5,908 nt of DNA, taken from assembly GCA_003232855.1 (NCBI GenBank), contig QIKC01000322.1, positions 1-5,908 of the forward strand. Direction: 5' to 3'. Of the stretch, positions 5,100 through 5,908 are shown piece by piece. Under the pieces are notes generated by a model. That model was not told where the DNA came from. It did not search any database and saw only the letters and a list, made by a program, of their open reading frames with translations. Made by a program: the position numbers and the translations under genes. The stretch comes from Verrucomicrobiales bacterium. GTDB taxonomy: Bacteria; Verrucomicrobiota; Verrucomicrobiia; Verrucomicrobiales; DEV007. Each line of letters begins with the position of its first letter. Within the stretch, counting starts at the first letter, position 1.

Positions 5100-5648
5100 T
5101 CATAGACCACCGATCCATGACATCTTGCCGTTTCGGGTCAATCGAATCTCTCCAAATTCGGTATCTGGGTAACCGATAATCCAATGCCCGGCATCATACT
5201 TAGGGAGCTCTCTTCCCTCAGGGTCATAGCCTCTCTTTTTCAGTTCGTGGCGAGCTGCTGTAATAGCTCTTTGTTCACTCATTCTGCCAAATATGTTCCA
5301 TATTACAATAATCACAGAGACTGCTGAGCAAAGTGTAAACCCCCATGAACCGATTTTATCTCGAATCGGTTGGAGCAATCGACTTTCGATTAGATGAAAA
5401 ATTACAAATAAGACGCCGAATATAGGGAGCAGCCATAACCAACCGCTAACAAGATAAACAAAATTTGCAAACGCGTTACCGGGGGGATCAAGTTTCATCA
5501 TCCATAGATTAAAATACATCCACGATAATCCAGCACAAATAAGAGTAGAGGCTCGCCATCTAATGGAATATTTCCACTTTGCAAAGCATACTCCGAGGGG
5601 AATTACGATCACAAGGATCAGATATAACTCTATAGGGAGTAGATTCAT
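5100..5648 (-). CDS. four-helix membrane protein of unknown function with small soluble C-terminal domain
   Basis: The product is 182 residues. Four hydrophobic segments are visible at about 6-23, 34-51, 62-86 and 103-121, which makes it an integral inner-membrane protein. A soluble C-terminal part (122-182) follows: a basic/acidic helix (SEQRAITAARHELKKRGYD) and probable strands (HWIIGYP, GEIRLTRNGKMSWIGGL). That helix-plus-strands pattern recalls small PepSY-like or NTF2/cystatin-like modules, but I cannot assign a family. The start ATG 5648 has a weak GGAAAA upstream. The gene is visibly AT-richer than ubiE (two sampled 60-base lines at 35% and 40% GC, against 63% for one in ubiE), which suggests acquisition from elsewhere. 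It is flanked by repeat copies 4 and 5 and has the same orientation as the antitoxin gene, though the two are separated by the ubiE fragment and are not an operon. Confidence 0.75.
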   Translation of the reverse strand: MNLLPIELYLILVIVIPLGVCFAKWKYSIRWRASTLICAGLSWMYFNLWMMKLDPPGNAFANFVYLVSGWLWLLPIFGVLFVIFHLIESRLLQPIRDKIGSWGFTLCSAVSVIIVIWNIFGRMSEQRAITAARHELKKRGYDPEGRELPKYDAGHWIIGYPDTEFGEIRLTRNGKMSWIGGL

Positions 5649-5676
5649 TTTTCCAAAGAGCGCCCGAGAATTAAAG

Positions 5677-5700
5677 AATTAAGTGCCAGGTAATGTTGGG
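5677..5700 (+). repeat. dispersed short repeat, copy 5
   Basis: AATTAAGTGCCAGGTAATGT followed by TGGG. It has one mismatch to copy 1 in the first 20 bases. It lies just upstream of the membrane protein start (minus strand) and closes the repeat-bounded region on the right. Confidence 0.7.
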
Positions 5701-5735
5701 GTAATAAGCGACTGTTCTCGGCATAGGTATATTGC

Positions 5736-5908
5736 TCAATTCCCGATTAATATCGTCGGCTCCTCTATCTCGGGCACCTTGGCCTTCTCCCCCCTCCATA
5801 TGATGACAGTTGCGCTGGCTGGCTGGTTGAGGGCGGGGAAGGTTGGGATGGGGCGACCGCTGATGTGGATGGTTTGTTGTGGATTCGCTCGTCGGCGGAG
5901 GGTGGTTC
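5736..5908 (-). CDS. C-terminus of an unidentified protein (partial, runs in from right edge)
   Basis: On the minus strand the frame that reads ACC at 5906-5904 stays open for 56 codons and ends at TGA (5738-5736). The text looks like ordinary protein, for example QTIHISGRPIPTFPALNQP and later WRGEKAKVPEIEEPTILIGN, with about 71% G or C at third codon positions by my count. No signature is recognised, so no function is proposed. A competing plus-strand frame from ATG 5800 is also open to the edge but is richer in Trp, Met and Cys and looks less natural. The short length keeps confidence moderate. Confidence 0.4.
   Translation of the reverse strand, partial: TTLRRRANPQQTIHISGRPIPTFPALNQPASATVIIWRGEKAKVPEIEEPTILIGN

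Noticed and set aside
4458..5700. Integron attC sites at the repeats
   Set aside because: Copy 1 contains GTTGAGC, which fits the core pattern GTTRRRY, but copies 2, 3 and 4 do not, copy 5 fits only in part, and no paired RYYYAAC or long imperfect palindrome is present. No integron integrase is in the window.
4458..5700. CRISPR array from the repeated motif
   Set aside because: Spacing is irregular (about 40, 360, 200 and 615 bases), the units vary, and whole genes lie between them.
5800..5908. Plus-strand gene start at the ATG pair near 5800
   Set aside because: The product is rich in Trp, Met, Cys and Arg, has no ribosome binding site, and is the antisense of the more natural minus-strand frame.

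Overview
The window reads as a GC-rich bacterial chromosome (one sampled line of ubiE is about 63% GC) with a weaker, AT-richer accessory patch near its right end. Lipoprotein-type signal peptides indicate an outer-membrane (diderm) organism. The look of the UbiE and DUF2092 proteins and the hairpin-pair repeat would fit Verrucomicrobiota, but that lineage call is a guess from style and not demonstrated.

Left part (1-415): the last codons of a glycine-rich protein run in from the left edge, followed by a REP-like doublet of two hairpins and a complete tRNA-Leu(CAG). Next comes a minus-strand alpha/beta-hydrolase lipoprotein gene (414-2063). It is recognisable end to end but carries two single-base indels of opposite sign about 200 bases apart, so it is either a young pseudogene or the product of sequence errors.

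Middle part (2064-4386): a plus-strand run starts at a plausible promoter and a 5' UTR stem-loop. It encodes a DUF2092 periplasmic protein, a small secreted Arg/Thr-rich and Tyr-rich protein, and the quinone methyltransferase UbiE/MenG. The first two probably form a functional pair in the cell envelope. UbiE is a core metabolic gene, closed by an intrinsic terminator.

Right part (4387-5908): this is the unusual stretch. A roughly 165-bp segment with the last 31 codons of ubiE plus its terminator appears a second time 589-590 bp downstream, with an orphan antitoxin gene between the copies. A short repeat (core AGTGCCAGGTACTGT), always in the same orientation, occurs five times. It bounds in turn the antitoxin, the displaced ubiE tail and an AT-rich gene for a four-helix membrane protein. 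The layout looks like cassette-by-cassette insertion behind ubiE, with the gene's 3' end regenerated or duplicated. No integrase or transposase is visible in the window. At the right edge a minus-strand frame (5736-5908) looks like the C-terminus of another protein.
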